Shown in pieces: positions 26,379-35,581 of a DNA stretch of 64,000 nucleotides (position 1 is the stretch's first letter; each line of letters opens with the position of its first letter). Made by a program: the position numbers and the translations under genes. The stretch is from Lacipirellula parvula (GTDB taxonomy: Bacteria > Planctomycetota > Planctomycetia > Pirellulales > Lacipirellulaceae). The stretch is from the NCBI RefSeq assembly GCF_009177095.1, contig NZ_AP021861.1, positions 5,562,501 through 5,626,500 of the forward strand. Direction: 5' to 3'. The notes beneath the pieces are model-generated. The model saw only the letters and a list, made by a program, of their open reading frames with translations. It was not told the origin of the DNA and ran no database searches.

Positions 26379-26998
26379 GTTTGGTTCCTTGGTGTCTGCG
26401 ATGACAGCGGTGATGCGAACACGCGCTCCCAAGCGGCTAACGCATTTTTCGGGCCAAGGAGAGCGATTTCGGACAACGCAGGCGTTTGCCCGAGGAAACA
26501 GAGCAAGTGAGCGGAGGGGACGGCGCCAGCTGCGGTCGCTCGCTGCGAGTCTGTGCGATATCGCCCGTAATATTTCACGAGCGTGCGTGGCATTTAACGG
26601 GCGAGATGCGTGCGAGTCGCTGCGTTGTGCGCCGTTGGGGAAGACCGAGGGGGTGAACCCCTCGGCTCGCTTGTTGGGGTTCGCTGGTTAGGCGTGGGAG
26701 GTACTGATTGAAGTTTGATGTTTGGGATTTACGGGATGAATACGGCGCTGTGGGTTTAGAGTTCGCGTCGGGCCTTGATACGCTTAATCGAGTTTAATCT
26801 TGTTGATCCTTTGCAATCCTGTGATCCTGTCCAGTCTTGCGATGGCGCCGGCTGGTCGCTGAAGCGACTCAGCCCGTTGTTGGGGTGGGGGAACTTTTTT
26901 TCTGGGCGGCGTCGATTTGGGGGAAGCTCGCTCGACTACTGGGTGAAGGGGCGAGAGTCGCCTCCTACACGCTCACTTTTATTCGCAGGAGTCTTCCG
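26379..26998. other. Gene-free spacer
   Basis: About 620 bases upstream of the DUF1559 gene and before the small frame at 26999. No convincing frame on either strand, no strong inverted repeat and no RNA gene recognised. It is likely the promoter and leader region of the DUF1559 gene. Confidence 0.45.
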
Positions 26999-27199
26999 AT
27001 GATTGCCACGCCGACTGCCGCTGTTGTTTCCGTTGACGCTGGTTTGAGCCGGGCCGTCGAGCCGCTGGCGAATTTCATTTGTGCGGCGGATCGGCCGCAC
27101 GAGGCGCTGCGTACCGCGCTGCGGACGCTGCTCGACGAGGTGCAGCGGACGAATTCGACGGCCAGTCGCTATCTGAGCGGGCAGGCGGGGGTTTGTTAG
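26999..27199 (+). CDS. Small helical protein, unknown
   Basis: 66 residues from an ATG preceded by GCAGGAG at a good distance (7 nt). The sequence MIATPTAAVVSVDAGLSRAV followed by EALRTALRTLLDEVQRTNSTASRYLSG predicts two amphipathic helices and no membrane segment. It is too short to name. The ribosome site and composition make it more credible than other short frames here. Confidence 0.5.
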   Translation: MIATPTAAVVSVDAGLSRAVEPLANFICAADRPHEALRTALRTLLDEVQRTNSTASRYLSGQAGVC

Positions 27200-27288
27200 A
27201 CTCTTTGCGTTGGCCGTGACTTAAACACGCGCCGGAAGTTGCAGTTCGTCCACCGGCAGAGCCGGGGGCTTCTATTGGCGGTTGGTAG

Positions 27289-27921
27289 ATGCATTCGCAG
27301 ACGATTGAGATGGCGACGCGGCTGTGGGAATACATGGCCGCTGGTCGCGAGCATGCACCATGCGAAGCGATCGTCGTCTGCTGCTCGTACGACCTGCGCG
27401 TCGCTGACTATGCGTGCGAGTTGCTCCGCCAGGGAATCGCGCCGCAACTCATCATCACCGGCAACACCGGCAACTGGACGAAGCATTTGTGGAACATCAC
27501 GGAGGCTGAGGTCTTTCGGGAGCGGGCAGTCGCGAACGGCGTCGATCCGGCGGCGATTCGGCTCGAAACCGAAGCGACCAACTTCGGCGAGAATGTTTCG
27601 TGCGTTCGGCGGCTCGTTCCGGAACTTCGCCGCGCGGTTTTTCTTACGAAGCCGAACTCGGTGCTGCGGGTGCAACTCACCCTGCCGGTGCAATGGCCTG
27701 AAATGCAAGGGATGGTCGACGCCCCGGCGATTCGCTTCCCCGACGAGGTGAACAACGTGGTCGGCATTTTGGGCGTGATCGACGAAATGGTCGGCGACGT
27801 TGACCGCATTTTGCGCTACCCGCAACGAGGGTATCAGACGGCGCACAACCTCCCGGCGGAGATCATCGCGGCGTGGGAGTATCTGAAATCGCAAGGCTTC
27901 ACGAACCATCTCGTTCGGTAG
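27289..27921 (+). CDS. YdcF/SanA-like (DUF218) protein
   Basis: 210 residues. Typical DUF218 order: AIVVCCSYDLRVADYACELLRQG, QLIITGNTGNW, then EATNFGENVSCVRRLVP and RRAVFLTKPNSVLRVQLTLP. It has no N-terminal membrane helix, so this is a cytoplasmic YdcF-like member rather than SanA-like. YdcF of E. coli binds S-adenosylmethionine; the role is unclear. The start ATG at 27289 lacks a good ribosome site; an internal ATG at 27310 is an alternative. Confidence 0.85.
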   Translation: MHSQTIEMATRLWEYMAAGREHAPCEAIVVCCSYDLRVADYACELLRQGIAPQLIITGNTGNWTKHLWNITEAEVFRERAVANGVDPAAIRLETEATNFGENVSCVRRLVPELRRAVFLTKPNSVLRVQLTLPVQWPEMQGMVDAPAIRFPDEVNNVVGILGVIDEMVGDVDRILRYPQRGYQTAHNLPAEIIAAWEYLKSQGFTNHLVR

Positions 27922-28103
27922 TCGGCAGATGCGTCAACGCGCAGCCCGGCGGGTAAGTGAGACTCGCTCTCGCCGTTGCGCACCGGCCGCTCGCGTTGCA
28001 TTGCTGGGGCCGTAGCGGGGGCTTATGCTCAAAGGACCGGCGACGCTCCACGGGGGTCGCTTTTGAGATTCTTGGTCCAGGATCGCCGCGCGGCGATTGC
28101 ATC

Positions 28104-29399
28104 ATGTTGAAGTTCGGATCGTGGTGGAGCGGGGCGATCGTCCTCGCATGCGGTATCTCGCTCTCGATGCTCGTGACGAACATCGTTCACGCAGCGGAGG
28201 CCGAGGGAATCGTCGACGTCAAACCGGCGGATGGGCCGGCGGTCGAAGTCGACGGAAAGTTCATGGTTCCCTACACCCAGACGATTCCGGGGACCAACGT
28301 CAAGTTTGAGATGATCCCGATTCCGGGGGGCGAGTTTCTGCTCGGCAGCCCCGACGACGAAGCCGACCGCAGCGACGACGAAGGGCCGCAGGTCCGCGTG
28401 AAGGTCGCGCCGTTCTGGATCGGCAAGCATGAAGTGACGTGGGCCGAGTACCAGTCGTACATGAAGATGTACAACGCCTTCAAGCAACTGCAAACGCTGG
28501 CGGCCAATCGCGCGACCGACCCCGGCAAAGATGAAAACGCCGAAGGTTGGGAGTTGATCGAAGGGCACGCCTGGAAAGGCGACGTCGACAATCACGGCGT
28601 CGACGGCGTCACGTGCCCAACGCCCCTCTACATGCCCGACCACACCTACATGGCGGGCGACCAGCCGAATCAGCCGGCGGTGACGATGACGCACTACTCG
28701 GCGCGGCAGTTCACGAAGTGGCTCAGCCGGCTTACCGGTCAAGACTATCGCCTCCCGAGCGAAGCGGAGTGGGAATACGCCGCTCGCGGCGGGACCGACA
28801 CGCCGTACTCGTTCGGCGACGATGCCGGCAAGGTGGAAAACTACGGCTGGCTCGACGACAACGCCGACTACGAAACGCACCCGGTCGGCTCGAAGGCAGC
28901 GAATCCTTGGGGCTTGTTCGACATCCACGGCAACGTCGCCGAGTGGACGCTCGACGGCTACGCCGAGGACCGGTATAAGAAGCTGGGCGAACAAGCGAAG
29001 GATGGCGAAGCGATCGACGCCTGGGAGACGGTCAACTGGCCGACCGAGCTCTACCCGCGGGTGATTCGCGGCGGCTCGTGGCTCGACACGGCCGACCGGC
29101 TGCGGAGCGCGGCTCGGCACAAGTCGGAAGAAGAGGATTGGAAAATGTCCGACCCCAATCTGCCGAAGAGCCCGTGGTGGTATACTGAGGAAGCAGCCAT
29201 GGGCGTCGGCATGCGGCTAGTTCGCCCCTACGCGCCGCTCACCGACGAAGACAAGAAGCGGGTCTGGGAAATCGACGTCGAAGATTTGGCGGGCGATGTG
29301 AAGGCCCGACTGAAGGAGGGCCGCGGGGCGCTCGGCAACGCCGACGCGACGCTGCCGCAGGCGATTGAGGCTTCGACGAAGATTAGCAGCGGGAAGTAA
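28104..29399 (+). CDS. Secreted SUMF1/FGE-sulfatase-domain protein
   Basis: 431 residues. Signal peptide ending TNIVHAAEA. The SUMF1 fold runs from about residue 60: IPGGEFLLGSPDDEADRSDDEGPQ, WIGKHEVTWAEYQSY, LPSEAEWEYAARGGTDTPYSFGD, DIHGNVAEWTLDGY and RVIRGGSWLDTADRLRSAARH. In true formylglycine-generating enzymes two Cys follow the GGSW segment; here the matching part (HKSEEEDWKMSDPNLPK) has none, so it is probably a ligand-binding homologue rather than an FGE. Next comes a secreted oxidoreductase on the same strand. Confidence 0.88.
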   Translation: MLKFGSWWSGAIVLACGISLSMLVTNIVHAAEAEGIVDVKPADGPAVEVDGKFMVPYTQTIPGTNVKFEMIPIPGGEFLLGSPDDEADRSDDEGPQVRVKVAPFWIGKHEVTWAEYQSYMKMYNAFKQLQTLAANRATDPGKDENAEGWELIEGHAWKGDVDNHGVDGVTCPTPLYMPDHTYMAGDQPNQPAVTMTHYSARQFTKWLSRLTGQDYRLPSEAEWEYAARGGTDTPYSFGDDAGKVENYGWLDDNADYETHPVGSKAANPWGLFDIHGNVAEWTLDGYAEDRYKKLGEQAKDGEAIDAWETVNWPTELYPRVIRGGSWLDTADRLRSAARHKSEEEDWKMSDPNLPKSPWWYTEEAAMGVGMRLVRPYAPLTDEDKKRVWEIDVEDLAGDVKARLKEGRGALGNADATLPQAIEASTKISSGK

Positions 29400-29412
29400 A
29401 CCTCGTAGAACT

Positions 29413-29545
29413 CGTTCCTACGCTCCGCGTAGGAACGTTGAGGGCGACGCTCTGCGTCGCGTGCTTTTCGGTAACATTTGCTTGACTAGATGGTTCATGC
29501 CGCAGGAGCGGCGAAGAGTTCGTTCCCACGCAGAGCGTGGGAACG
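29413..29545. repeat. CGTTCCCACGC-type composite repeat
   Basis: CGTTCCTACGC-TCC-GCGTAGGAACG at 29413-29437 and CGTTCCCACGC-AGA-GCGTGGGAACG at 29521-29545 are palindromic and flank GCGACGC-TCT-GCGTCGC (29444-29460). Sibling palindromes occur at 33230, 43653 and 44111. It occupies the gap between the SUMF1-domain and oxidoreductase genes; the remaining 29546-29757 holds a further G-rich inverted repeat and nothing else recognisable. Confidence 0.72.
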
Positions 29546-29757
29546 AGAAGAAATGGCATGACACCTTTAGCTCCTCAGCGGAGACACTAGGTAGCGGCAA
29601 TTCAGGAATGGTCCCTCTCCCCTGAGGGGAGAGGTTGGCGAGGGGCTTTTCGGTTCACACTCGATCAAGCTTGGATGCGTCGGGAATCCCTCCCCTGGCC
29701 CCTCCCTTCGAGGGAGGGGAAAGATGCAAAAACACTTATCCACTTTTGGAGGCGAGC

Positions 29758-31128
29758 ATGTCTGATCAAAGCAACCAAAATCTTCCGGCCGACAATTCGC
29801 GGCGGCAGTTCATCAAGGGCGCTGCGGCGATCGCCGCCGGCGGCGCCGTGCTGGGGCTCAATCAGCGGATTGCCCGCTCGGCCCACATCAGCGGCAGCGA
29901 TGAAATCAAGATCGGCCTGATCGGTTGCGGCGGTCGCGGTCGCGGTGCGGCGACCCAGGCGCTCGAGACCAAGGGCAAGGTCACCCTGTGGGCCGCGTGC
30001 GATGCGTTCGCCGACAACATGCAGAACACCGTCTACGGCATCAACGAAGACGTGAAGAAGGGCCAAGAAAAGCAGGACTCGCTCTTCATCGACAGCGTCG
30101 TTGATTGCCCCGCGGAGCGGCAGTTCGTTGGCTTCGACGGCTTCCAGAAGGTGATCGACAGCGGCGTCGATCTGGTGATTCTCGCCACGCCGCCAGGCTT
30201 CCGTCCGCAACACTTCGAAGCTGCGGTCAACGCTGGCAAGCACATCTTCATGGAGAAGCCGGTCGCCGTCGACGCCCCGGGCGTGCGCCGCGTGCTGGCT
30301 GCCAACGAGATCGCCAAAGAGAAGAACCTGATGGTGGCGGTTGGTCTGCAGCGCCATCACGAACCGAAGTACATCGAAACGATCCAACGGCTGCAAGATG
30401 GCGCGATCGGCGACATCCTCGCCACCCGCGTCTATTGGAACAGCGGCGGCCTGTGGATGCGTCCCCGCAAGCCGGAGATGACCGAGATGGAGTACCAGAT
30501 GCGGAACTGGTACTACTTCAACTGGCTCTGCGGCGACCACATCGTTGAGCAGCACATTCACAACCTCGACGTCAGCAACTGGCTGAAGGGCGCCCACCCG
30601 GCCGAAGCAGGCGGCATGGGCGGTCGGCAAGTTCGCACCGGCAAGGACTACGGCGAAATCTTCGATCACCACGCCGTCGAGTACACCTACCCCGACGGCA
30701 CGAAGATGTACAGCCAGTGCCGCCACATCGACGGCTGCTGGTCGTCGGTGAGCGAGCACGCCCACGGCACGAAGGGGACGGCCGACATCAGCGGCTTCAC
30801 CATCAACGCCAACGGCGCGAAGCGGTGGAAGAGCGACAAGGAAGCGGTGAACGGCTGGCACAACGAGCACCACGATCTGTTCGCGGCGCTCCGCCAGGGC
30901 GACATCTACAACGAAGGCGATAACGGCGCCAACTCCACGATGACCGCCATCATGGGCCGCATGGCGACCTACTCCGGCAAGGTGCTGAAGTGGGAAGAAG
31001 CGCTCAACTCGACGGTCGACCTGTCGCCGAAGAAGTACGCCTTCGACGCCGACCCGCCAGTGATGCCGGGCAAGGACGGTTTTTACGCCATCGCGATCCC
31101 CGGAGTAACGGACGTCCTAAACGGCTAA
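29758..31128 (+). CDS. Tat-exported Gfo/Idh/MocA-family oxidoreductase
   Basis: 456 residues. Twin-Arg signal NSRRQFIKGAAAIAAGGAVLG (residues 14-34) indicates folded export with bound cofactor. Rossmann fold begins IKIGLIGCGGRGRGAATQAL; the EKPVAVDAPG motif (about residue 164-173) holds the conserved Lys-Pro. The C-terminal substrate domain has NWLCGDHIVEQHIHNLDVSNWLKGAHP. GGAGG lies 6 nt before the ATG at 29758. Such enzymes act on sugars or inositols at the periplasmic side in planctomycetes; the exact substrate is unknown. It ends at a strong terminator (31215-31262). Confidence 0.95.
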   Translation: MSDQSNQNLPADNSRRQFIKGAAAIAAGGAVLGLNQRIARSAHISGSDEIKIGLIGCGGRGRGAATQALETKGKVTLWAACDAFADNMQNTVYGINEDVKKGQEKQDSLFIDSVVDCPAERQFVGFDGFQKVIDSGVDLVILATPPGFRPQHFEAAVNAGKHIFMEKPVAVDAPGVRRVLAANEIAKEKNLMVAVGLQRHHEPKYIETIQRLQDGAIGDILATRVYWNSGGLWMRPRKPEMTEMEYQMRNWYYFNWLCGDHIVEQHIHNLDVSNWLKGAHPAEAGGMGGRQVRTGKDYGEIFDHHAVEYTYPDGTKMYSQCRHIDGCWSSVSEHAHGTKGTADISGFTINANGAKRWKSDKEAVNGWHNEHHDLFAALRQGDIYNEGDNGANSTMTAIMGRMATYSGKVLKWEEALNSTVDLSPKKYAFDADPPVMPGKDGFYAIAIPGVTDVLNG

Positions 31129-31214
31129 GCCATAATGCTGTTTGTCCCAAGAGCCGCGGGGTTCAGCCCCGCGGTCCGGGGCGTGGCCATCAAGCCAATC
31201 GCAACACTACAATC

Positions 31215-31262
31215 AAAGCCCTGAAGGAACGACGCCTCCGTCGCCCCTTCAGGGCTTTTTTT
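31215..31262 (+). terminator. Rho-independent terminator
   Basis: Stem AAAGCCCTGAAGG / CCTTCAGGGCTTT (13 bp) with a loop of 18 nt, followed by a run of T. It lies 86 nt after the oxidoreductase. A separate palindrome CCGCGGGG-TTCAG-CCCCGCGG lies at 31154-31174. Confidence 0.85.
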
Positions 31263-31303
31263 GTGCCTCTGCTCAGTTCACTCCTCTCACGAGAACTCGT
31301 CAG

Positions 31304-32590
31304 ATGCGAATCTTCTTCTCTTTACTCTCTATGCTTGGAGCGCTCGCGATGACTGTCGGCGCTGCACGCGGCGAACATCCCTCACCCGCGGTACTCCCCG
31401 CGCACCCTGCCCTGCCCGATCCGCTCGTGATGCAAGACGGCACGCGCGTCGCCTCTGCCGCAGCGTGGCGGCAAGCTCGGCGGCCCGAACTGCTGGAGCT
31501 GTTCGAAACGTACGTCTACGGCCGCGTTCCGCAGGGGCCGGCTTACGACTCGCAAACGCCGCTCGCGCATCGCGTGTTGTTTGAAGATCGCCGCGCGTTC
31601 GACGGCATCGGCACGTTGCGCGAGGTAGAGCTAACGATCGGCCCGCCAGATTGGCCGAAGATTTATCTGCTGATCGCGACGCCGAACGACGTGCCGCGGG
31701 CGCCCTGCTTCGTGGGGATGAACTTTGCCGGCAACCATCAGTTGACCGACGACCCGCGGGTGCGACTGCCCGATGGCTGGATGCCCGACCGACATCCGGG
31801 CGTCGTCGGCAATCGCGCCACCGACGCGGGCCGCGGCGGGCAGGCCGACGATTGGCCGCTCGCGGAGATCGTGCAGCGCGGCTATGCGGTCGCGACGTTC
31901 TACTGCGGCGATATTCAGCCCGATCGCCCCGATGTCCGCGAGGGGATGCGGGCGGCGCTCGAGGCCGATGGCGAAGCCGATCCCGCGGAGACGGCGACCA
32001 TCATGTGGTGGGCGTGGGGCATCCAGCAGGCGGTCGACTACTTGCGCACCGATGATGCGATCGATCCCGATCGCATCGCGGTCGTCGGGCACTCGCGGCT
32101 CGGCAAAACGGCGCTATTGGCCGGGGCCCTCGACGAGCGGATCGCGCTGACCGTCGCCAATCAGGCGGGCTGCGGCGGCAGCGGGCCGAGCCGGCACGAT
32201 GATCCGAAGGCGGAAACGGTGCGGATCATCACCGAGAAGTTCCCGCATTGGTTCGCGGGCAACTTCACGAAGTTCGGCGACGATCCGTCGCGTTTGCCGG
32301 TCGACCAAAACTGCCTGGTGGCCATGTGCGCGCCGCGGCCGGTACTGTTCACCGCGGCTGCCGATGATTTGTGGGCCAATCCGTCGGGGCAGTTCGAGGT
32401 GCTGCAAGCGGCGGCGCCGGTTTACGAACTACTCGGCGTCGACGGCCTGAAAGCGGACGCGATGCCCGCCGCCGATGCGCCGCTCTTGGGCGACGGCCGG
32501 CTTGGCTATTGGATCCGCAGCGGTAAGCACTCGATGACGCCGGCCGACTGGAATATCTACATGGACTTCGCGGATCGGTGGATGAAGTAG
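31304..32590 (+). CDS. Secreted CE15-like alpha/beta-hydrolase (glucuronoyl-esterase fold)
   Basis: 428 residues. Signal peptide MRIFFSLLSMLGALAMTVGAARG. Opening LPDPLVMQDGTRVASAAAWRQARRPELLELFETYVYGRVP is the standard N-terminus of the planctomycete glucuronyl-esterase-type hydrolases. The nucleophile motif is VVGHSRLGKTALLAGALDER (Ser followed by Arg, as in CE15) and NQAGCGGSGPSRH is the conserved loop after it; C-terminal SGKHSMTPADW supplies the catalytic His. These enzymes cleave lignin-carbohydrate or similar uronate esters. ATG at 31304. Confidence 0.88.
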   Translation: MRIFFSLLSMLGALAMTVGAARGEHPSPAVLPAHPALPDPLVMQDGTRVASAAAWRQARRPELLELFETYVYGRVPQGPAYDSQTPLAHRVLFEDRRAFDGIGTLREVELTIGPPDWPKIYLLIATPNDVPRAPCFVGMNFAGNHQLTDDPRVRLPDGWMPDRHPGVVGNRATDAGRGGQADDWPLAEIVQRGYAVATFYCGDIQPDRPDVREGMRAALEADGEADPAETATIMWWAWGIQQAVDYLRTDDAIDPDRIAVVGHSRLGKTALLAGALDERIALTVANQAGCGGSGPSRHDDPKAETVRIITEKFPHWFAGNFTKFGDDPSRLPVDQNCLVAMCAPRPVLFTAAADDLWANPSGQFEVLQAAAPVYELLGVDGLKADAMPAADAPLLGDGRLGYWIRSGKHSMTPADWNIYMDFADRWMK

Positions 32591-32593
32591 GAA

Positions 32594-33208
32594 ATGAATC
32601 GCTTCTACATCAAGCTCGGCGTGGTCGCGTTCCTCGGAGCGGCACTCGTCATGCTCGCCGCTCGCCAGCAGACGCCTCCCCGAGCGACGCGGGCCGAAGT
32701 CGATGACATGCTGCACAGCTACTTCGCCGTCGACGGGAAGTCGCTAGCGATCGTCGACGCCGACGTCGGATTCTGGACCGAGGTTCCCAACTCGCTCCAC
32801 ATGAGAGTGCAAACAGATCGCGAGAGCGGGGAGCGATTGGCCTCGCAACTCGCCTCGCGCGCTGCAGTGGCCTACACAGGCTCCGTACCCGTCGAACCAT
32901 CGTCGGACGAAGACGACGAACGGGAGATTTATCGAATCGCGAGGTCGATCTATCCCTATCCGCTTGAGGGGTGGAACGTGAACGCTTGCGACCATTTCGG
33001 CACGCATGACGACCAGCGGTGGGCCTGGCGTATCGACGCGGCTGCGGACACGGCTGAGTTCTACTTAGCTTGTGATGCGGACGAAGCAGAGCCGTTGATG
33101 CAGCCCATTTTTCAGCGGGGCACGCCAACGAAACCGTACGATTCGTCGTCGATGCCGTCGCAAGCGAAGGCGTTTTATCTGCTGCGCGGCGTGGAGAGCG
33201 CGGAGTAA
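32594..33208 (+). CDS. Membrane-anchored hypothetical protein
   Basis: 204 residues. One N-terminal hydrophobic segment (IKLGVVAFLGAALVMLAA, about 6-24), then a soluble acidic domain. PSSDEDDEREIYRIARSIYPYPLEGWNVNACDHFGTHDDQRWAWRI is part of the mature region. I do not recognise a domain. It starts 3 nt after the hydrolase stop (GTAGGAAATG), so is probably co-transcribed with it. Confidence 0.65.
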   Translation: MNRFYIKLGVVAFLGAALVMLAARQQTPPRATRAEVDDMLHSYFAVDGKSLAIVDADVGFWTEVPNSLHMRVQTDRESGERLASQLASRAAVAYTGSVPVEPSSDEDDEREIYRIARSIYPYPLEGWNVNACDHFGTHDDQRWAWRIDAAADTAEFYLACDADEAEPLMQPIFQRGTPTKPYDSSSMPSQAKAFYLLRGVESAE

Positions 33209-33229
33209 TGCCGCAGAGGGCGGGGGGTG

Positions 33230-33283
33230 CGTTCCCACGCGGAGCGTGGGAACGAGGAATCGGCGTCGGAGACGCCTCCCACA
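33230..33283. repeat. Two abutting repeat fragments
   Basis: CGTTCCCACGC-GGA-GCGTGGGAACG at 33230-33254 is followed at once by ATCGGCGTCGGAGACGCC plus TCCCACA (33259-33283), which is half of the larger element at 56135 and 63769. It lies between convergent genes, where it may help stop transcription. Confidence 0.7.
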
Positions 33284-33302
33284 AGCGAACGGAAACGCCG
33301 AC

Positions 33303-34448
33303 CTACTTGATCTCAAGCTTCTCGGCCGCTTCGGCCTCGGGCGAATGCTTCTTCACCATCAGGTGCTCTTTCATCAGCTCCTTCAGCACGCCTTGGACGG
33401 CCTCGGCCGGCAGGGCGTACGATTCGGTCCGTCCCGCGCGGGCGATGTTGAAGCCGACCACATGACCGTCGAGGTCGACGACCGGCCCGCCGCAGTCGGC
33501 GGGACGCAGCACCGTATCGTGCTGGAACGCAAGCGGGAAGCCGAAGCGGCGAACGCTCAGCTTGCCGCCGAGGTTGTTTTGGAACTCGCTGCGGCCCATC
33601 GGCAGGCCGGGGAAATCGCCGGTGAGCGTCGCGTGAAGCTTCACTTCCTCGCCGGAGCGATCGATCACCAGTTCCACTTCATCGCCTGGGTTGAACGACG
33701 CGATCACTTCCTTGAGCTTCTCGCGGCTGGCGACCTTCTTGCCGTTCACCTCGACGATGAGATCTTCGGGCTCGACGCCGGCTTCTTCAGCGGCGGTGTC
33801 GGGGAAGACTTGCACGATGCGGGCTTCGACTTCGTCGATCTGCACGCCGAGCACGCCAGCTTGCGACGGAATCACGCGCGGCGGCACGCTCACGACGCCG
33901 ACGGCGACGGGATCTTTCGAGTGGCCCGTGCTCGCGAGCCAGGAGCCAACCTTCGGCGAACCATTGGCCGCGTTCAAATCGAGCGACGGCAGATTGGTCG
34001 CATCGACCTTGAGCAGCGCCAAGTCATGCTGGCCGCTTTCGGCAACCGTCGTGGCGGGCAGCTTCCGGCCGTCGGCCAGCTCAACGGTCAGCTTGCCGCA
34101 CAGCGGCGTCGCTTTGGTGACGATCCAGCCGTCGGGGCTAATGATGCCGCCGAGGGCGCTTTGCTTGCCGTCGCATTGAATCGAAACGGTCGCAGCGACG
34201 ACGTCCTTCACGACGTCGCGGAATGCCGAGCGAACTTGCGGGCCGTCGGTCAGGCGCCAGCGCGGCACGAACAAGCGCTCCATGCCGAAGGAGCCTTCGG
34301 AGTACTCCGCTTCCGCATCGCGACGCTCGCGTTTGGGCGCCGGCTCGTCGGCTTGGGCTGGCGCGTTCGGCGCGAGCGTCGACCAACCAGCGGCGAGCAG
34401 CAGGGCAATCCGTCCGCTCCATCGCATGCGATTCAGCAACGTCTTCAT
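33303..34448 (-). CDS. Degenerate HtrA-like protein with nested PDZ domain
   Basis: 381 residues with a signal peptide (to about AQADEP). The trypsin fold begins at about residue 75. The His position reads GWIVTKATPLCG, with no catalytic His in the GxxxTAAHV slot; the Asp is kept in QHDLALLKVD (D142). A PDZ domain (about 195-270, GVLGVQIDEVEARIVQVFPDTAAEEAGVEPEDLI) comes next, and only then the Ser region RPADCGGPVVDLDGHVVGF, where GNSGGP has become ADCGGP (Ser to Cys, about 319). So PDZ is inside the protease domain rather than after it. Probably non-proteolytic. It lies next to an intact paralogue. Confidence 0.85.
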   Translation of the reverse strand: MKTLLNRMRWSGRIALLLAAGWSTLAPNAPAQADEPAPKRERRDAEAEYSEGSFGMERLFVPRWRLTDGPQVRSAFRDVVKDVVAATVSIQCDGKQSALGGIISPDGWIVTKATPLCGKLTVELADGRKLPATTVAESGQHDLALLKVDATNLPSLDLNAANGSPKVGSWLASTGHSKDPVAVGVVSVPPRVIPSQAGVLGVQIDEVEARIVQVFPDTAAEEAGVEPEDLIVEVNGKKVASREKLKEVIASFNPGDEVELVIDRSGEEVKLHATLTGDFPGLPMGRSEFQNNLGGKLSVRRFGFPLAFQHDTVLRPADCGGPVVDLDGHVVGFNIARAGRTESYALPAEAVQGVLKELMKEHLMVKKHSPEAEAAEKLEIK

Positions 34449-34555
34449 CTGTTCCTCTGCTCCGTTACCGCCGCCCCCTGAGCCCCTGATCTATCATAAC
34501 CAGCAGGCGACCGCAAAGTTTTTCTTACAAACCGGCAACAATCCGCCGCCCGGCG

Positions 34556-35581
34556 TTACTCGTCGCCGCCCAGCCGGACGGAAATCTCCAGCGTCTTTCC
34601 TGCGCGGTCGATCTCCAGCTTCAAGCGATCGCCAGGGTTCTTGTGGAAGACGATCCGCTGCAGTTCGTCGAAGGTATTGATCGGCCGGCCGTCGACCGCC
34701 GTGATGACGTCGCCGACCTTGACCCCCGCGCCTTCCGCCGGCAGTCCGGGGAAGATGGCGGTGATCACGCACGTGCCCGCTTCGGCACTGCCGCGGACGC
34801 CGAGCAGCGGCCGAGCATTGGGATCGTCGTCGTAGTGCCCGCCCCAGACGTCGCCCTTCGCAAGGCGGTCCCAGTCTTTGTTGAAGCAGGTGACTGGGAC
34901 GTGGAAGTTGTGGGTGACCATCGGCCCGATGCTGCTGTGGATGCCGACGACTTCGCCCTTCATGTCGAACAGCGGGCCGCCCGAGTCGCCGCCAACGAGC
35001 TCGCAGTCGGTGCAGAGGAGCCCTTCGTCGCGGAACAGCACCCGTCCGAAGCGGACCGGCGGAGCACGGTCTTTGACAATGCCGCCCGGCTGGCCGATCG
35101 TGACGACCCATTGGCCGGGATCGAGCGCAGGCCCCGTGCTGACGGGAATGAACGGCAAGTCATCCGGCGGCTCGTCGATCTGCATCATGCCGGCGTCGAC
35201 TTCATGGTTGGCTCCAAGCGACGTGCCGCGGAGGCGGCGACCATCGGGAAGTTGGACCCAACCGCGCCGGCCGGCGCGGCCGACCACGTGAGCGGCTGTG
35301 AGGACCAGCCCTTCCTTATTGACGATCACCCCGCTCCCAGCGGCGCCGCGGATTTCAACCGCGACGGTCGCGGGCATCACGCGGTCGATCACCTTCAAGA
35401 GTTGATCTTGGATTAGCTTCAGTTCGGCGGCGTTTGTCGGAGCACGGGCGGCCAGCACCTTCGCGGTGTCAGCCGTCGGTTCCAGCGAGACGGGCGACGC
35501 GGTTTGGGCTGCTAGCGGTTGGACAACGACGGCGCTCAGGACGAGCGACAGCAACGAACGGACGAAGGGAAATCGTTTCAT
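34556..35581 (-). CDS. HtrA-like serine protease with PDZ domain
   Basis: 341 residues. Signal peptide MKRFPFVRSLLSLVLSAVVVQPLAAQ. Complete triad: GLVLTAAHVV (H98), HEVDAGMMQID (D129) and VGGDSGGPLF (S200). One PDZ domain follows (about 255-336, GVRGSAEAGTCVITAIFPGLPAEGAGVKVGD). Periplasmic protein quality control is the usual role. ATG at 35581. It is 107 nt upstream of the degenerate paralogue on the same strand; the two may be co-expressed. Confidence 0.92.
   Translation of the reverse strand: MKRFPFVRSLLSLVLSAVVVQPLAAQTASPVSLEPTADTAKVLAARAPTNAAELKLIQDQLLKVIDRVMPATVAVEIRGAAGSGVIVNKEGLVLTAAHVVGRAGRRGWVQLPDGRRLRGTSLGANHEVDAGMMQIDEPPDDLPFIPVSTGPALDPGQWVVTIGQPGGIVKDRAPPVRFGRVLFRDEGLLCTDCELVGGDSGGPLFDMKGEVVGIHSSIGPMVTHNFHVPVTCFNKDWDRLAKGDVWGGHYDDDPNARPLLGVRGSAEAGTCVITAIFPGLPAEGAGVKVGDVITAVDGRPINTFDELQRIVFHKNPGDRLKLEIDRAGKTLEISVRLGGDE

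Noticed and set aside
28104-29399. Call as a true formylglycine-generating enzyme.
   Set aside because: No Cys pair in the segment after RVIRGGSW where FGE keeps its catalytic residues.
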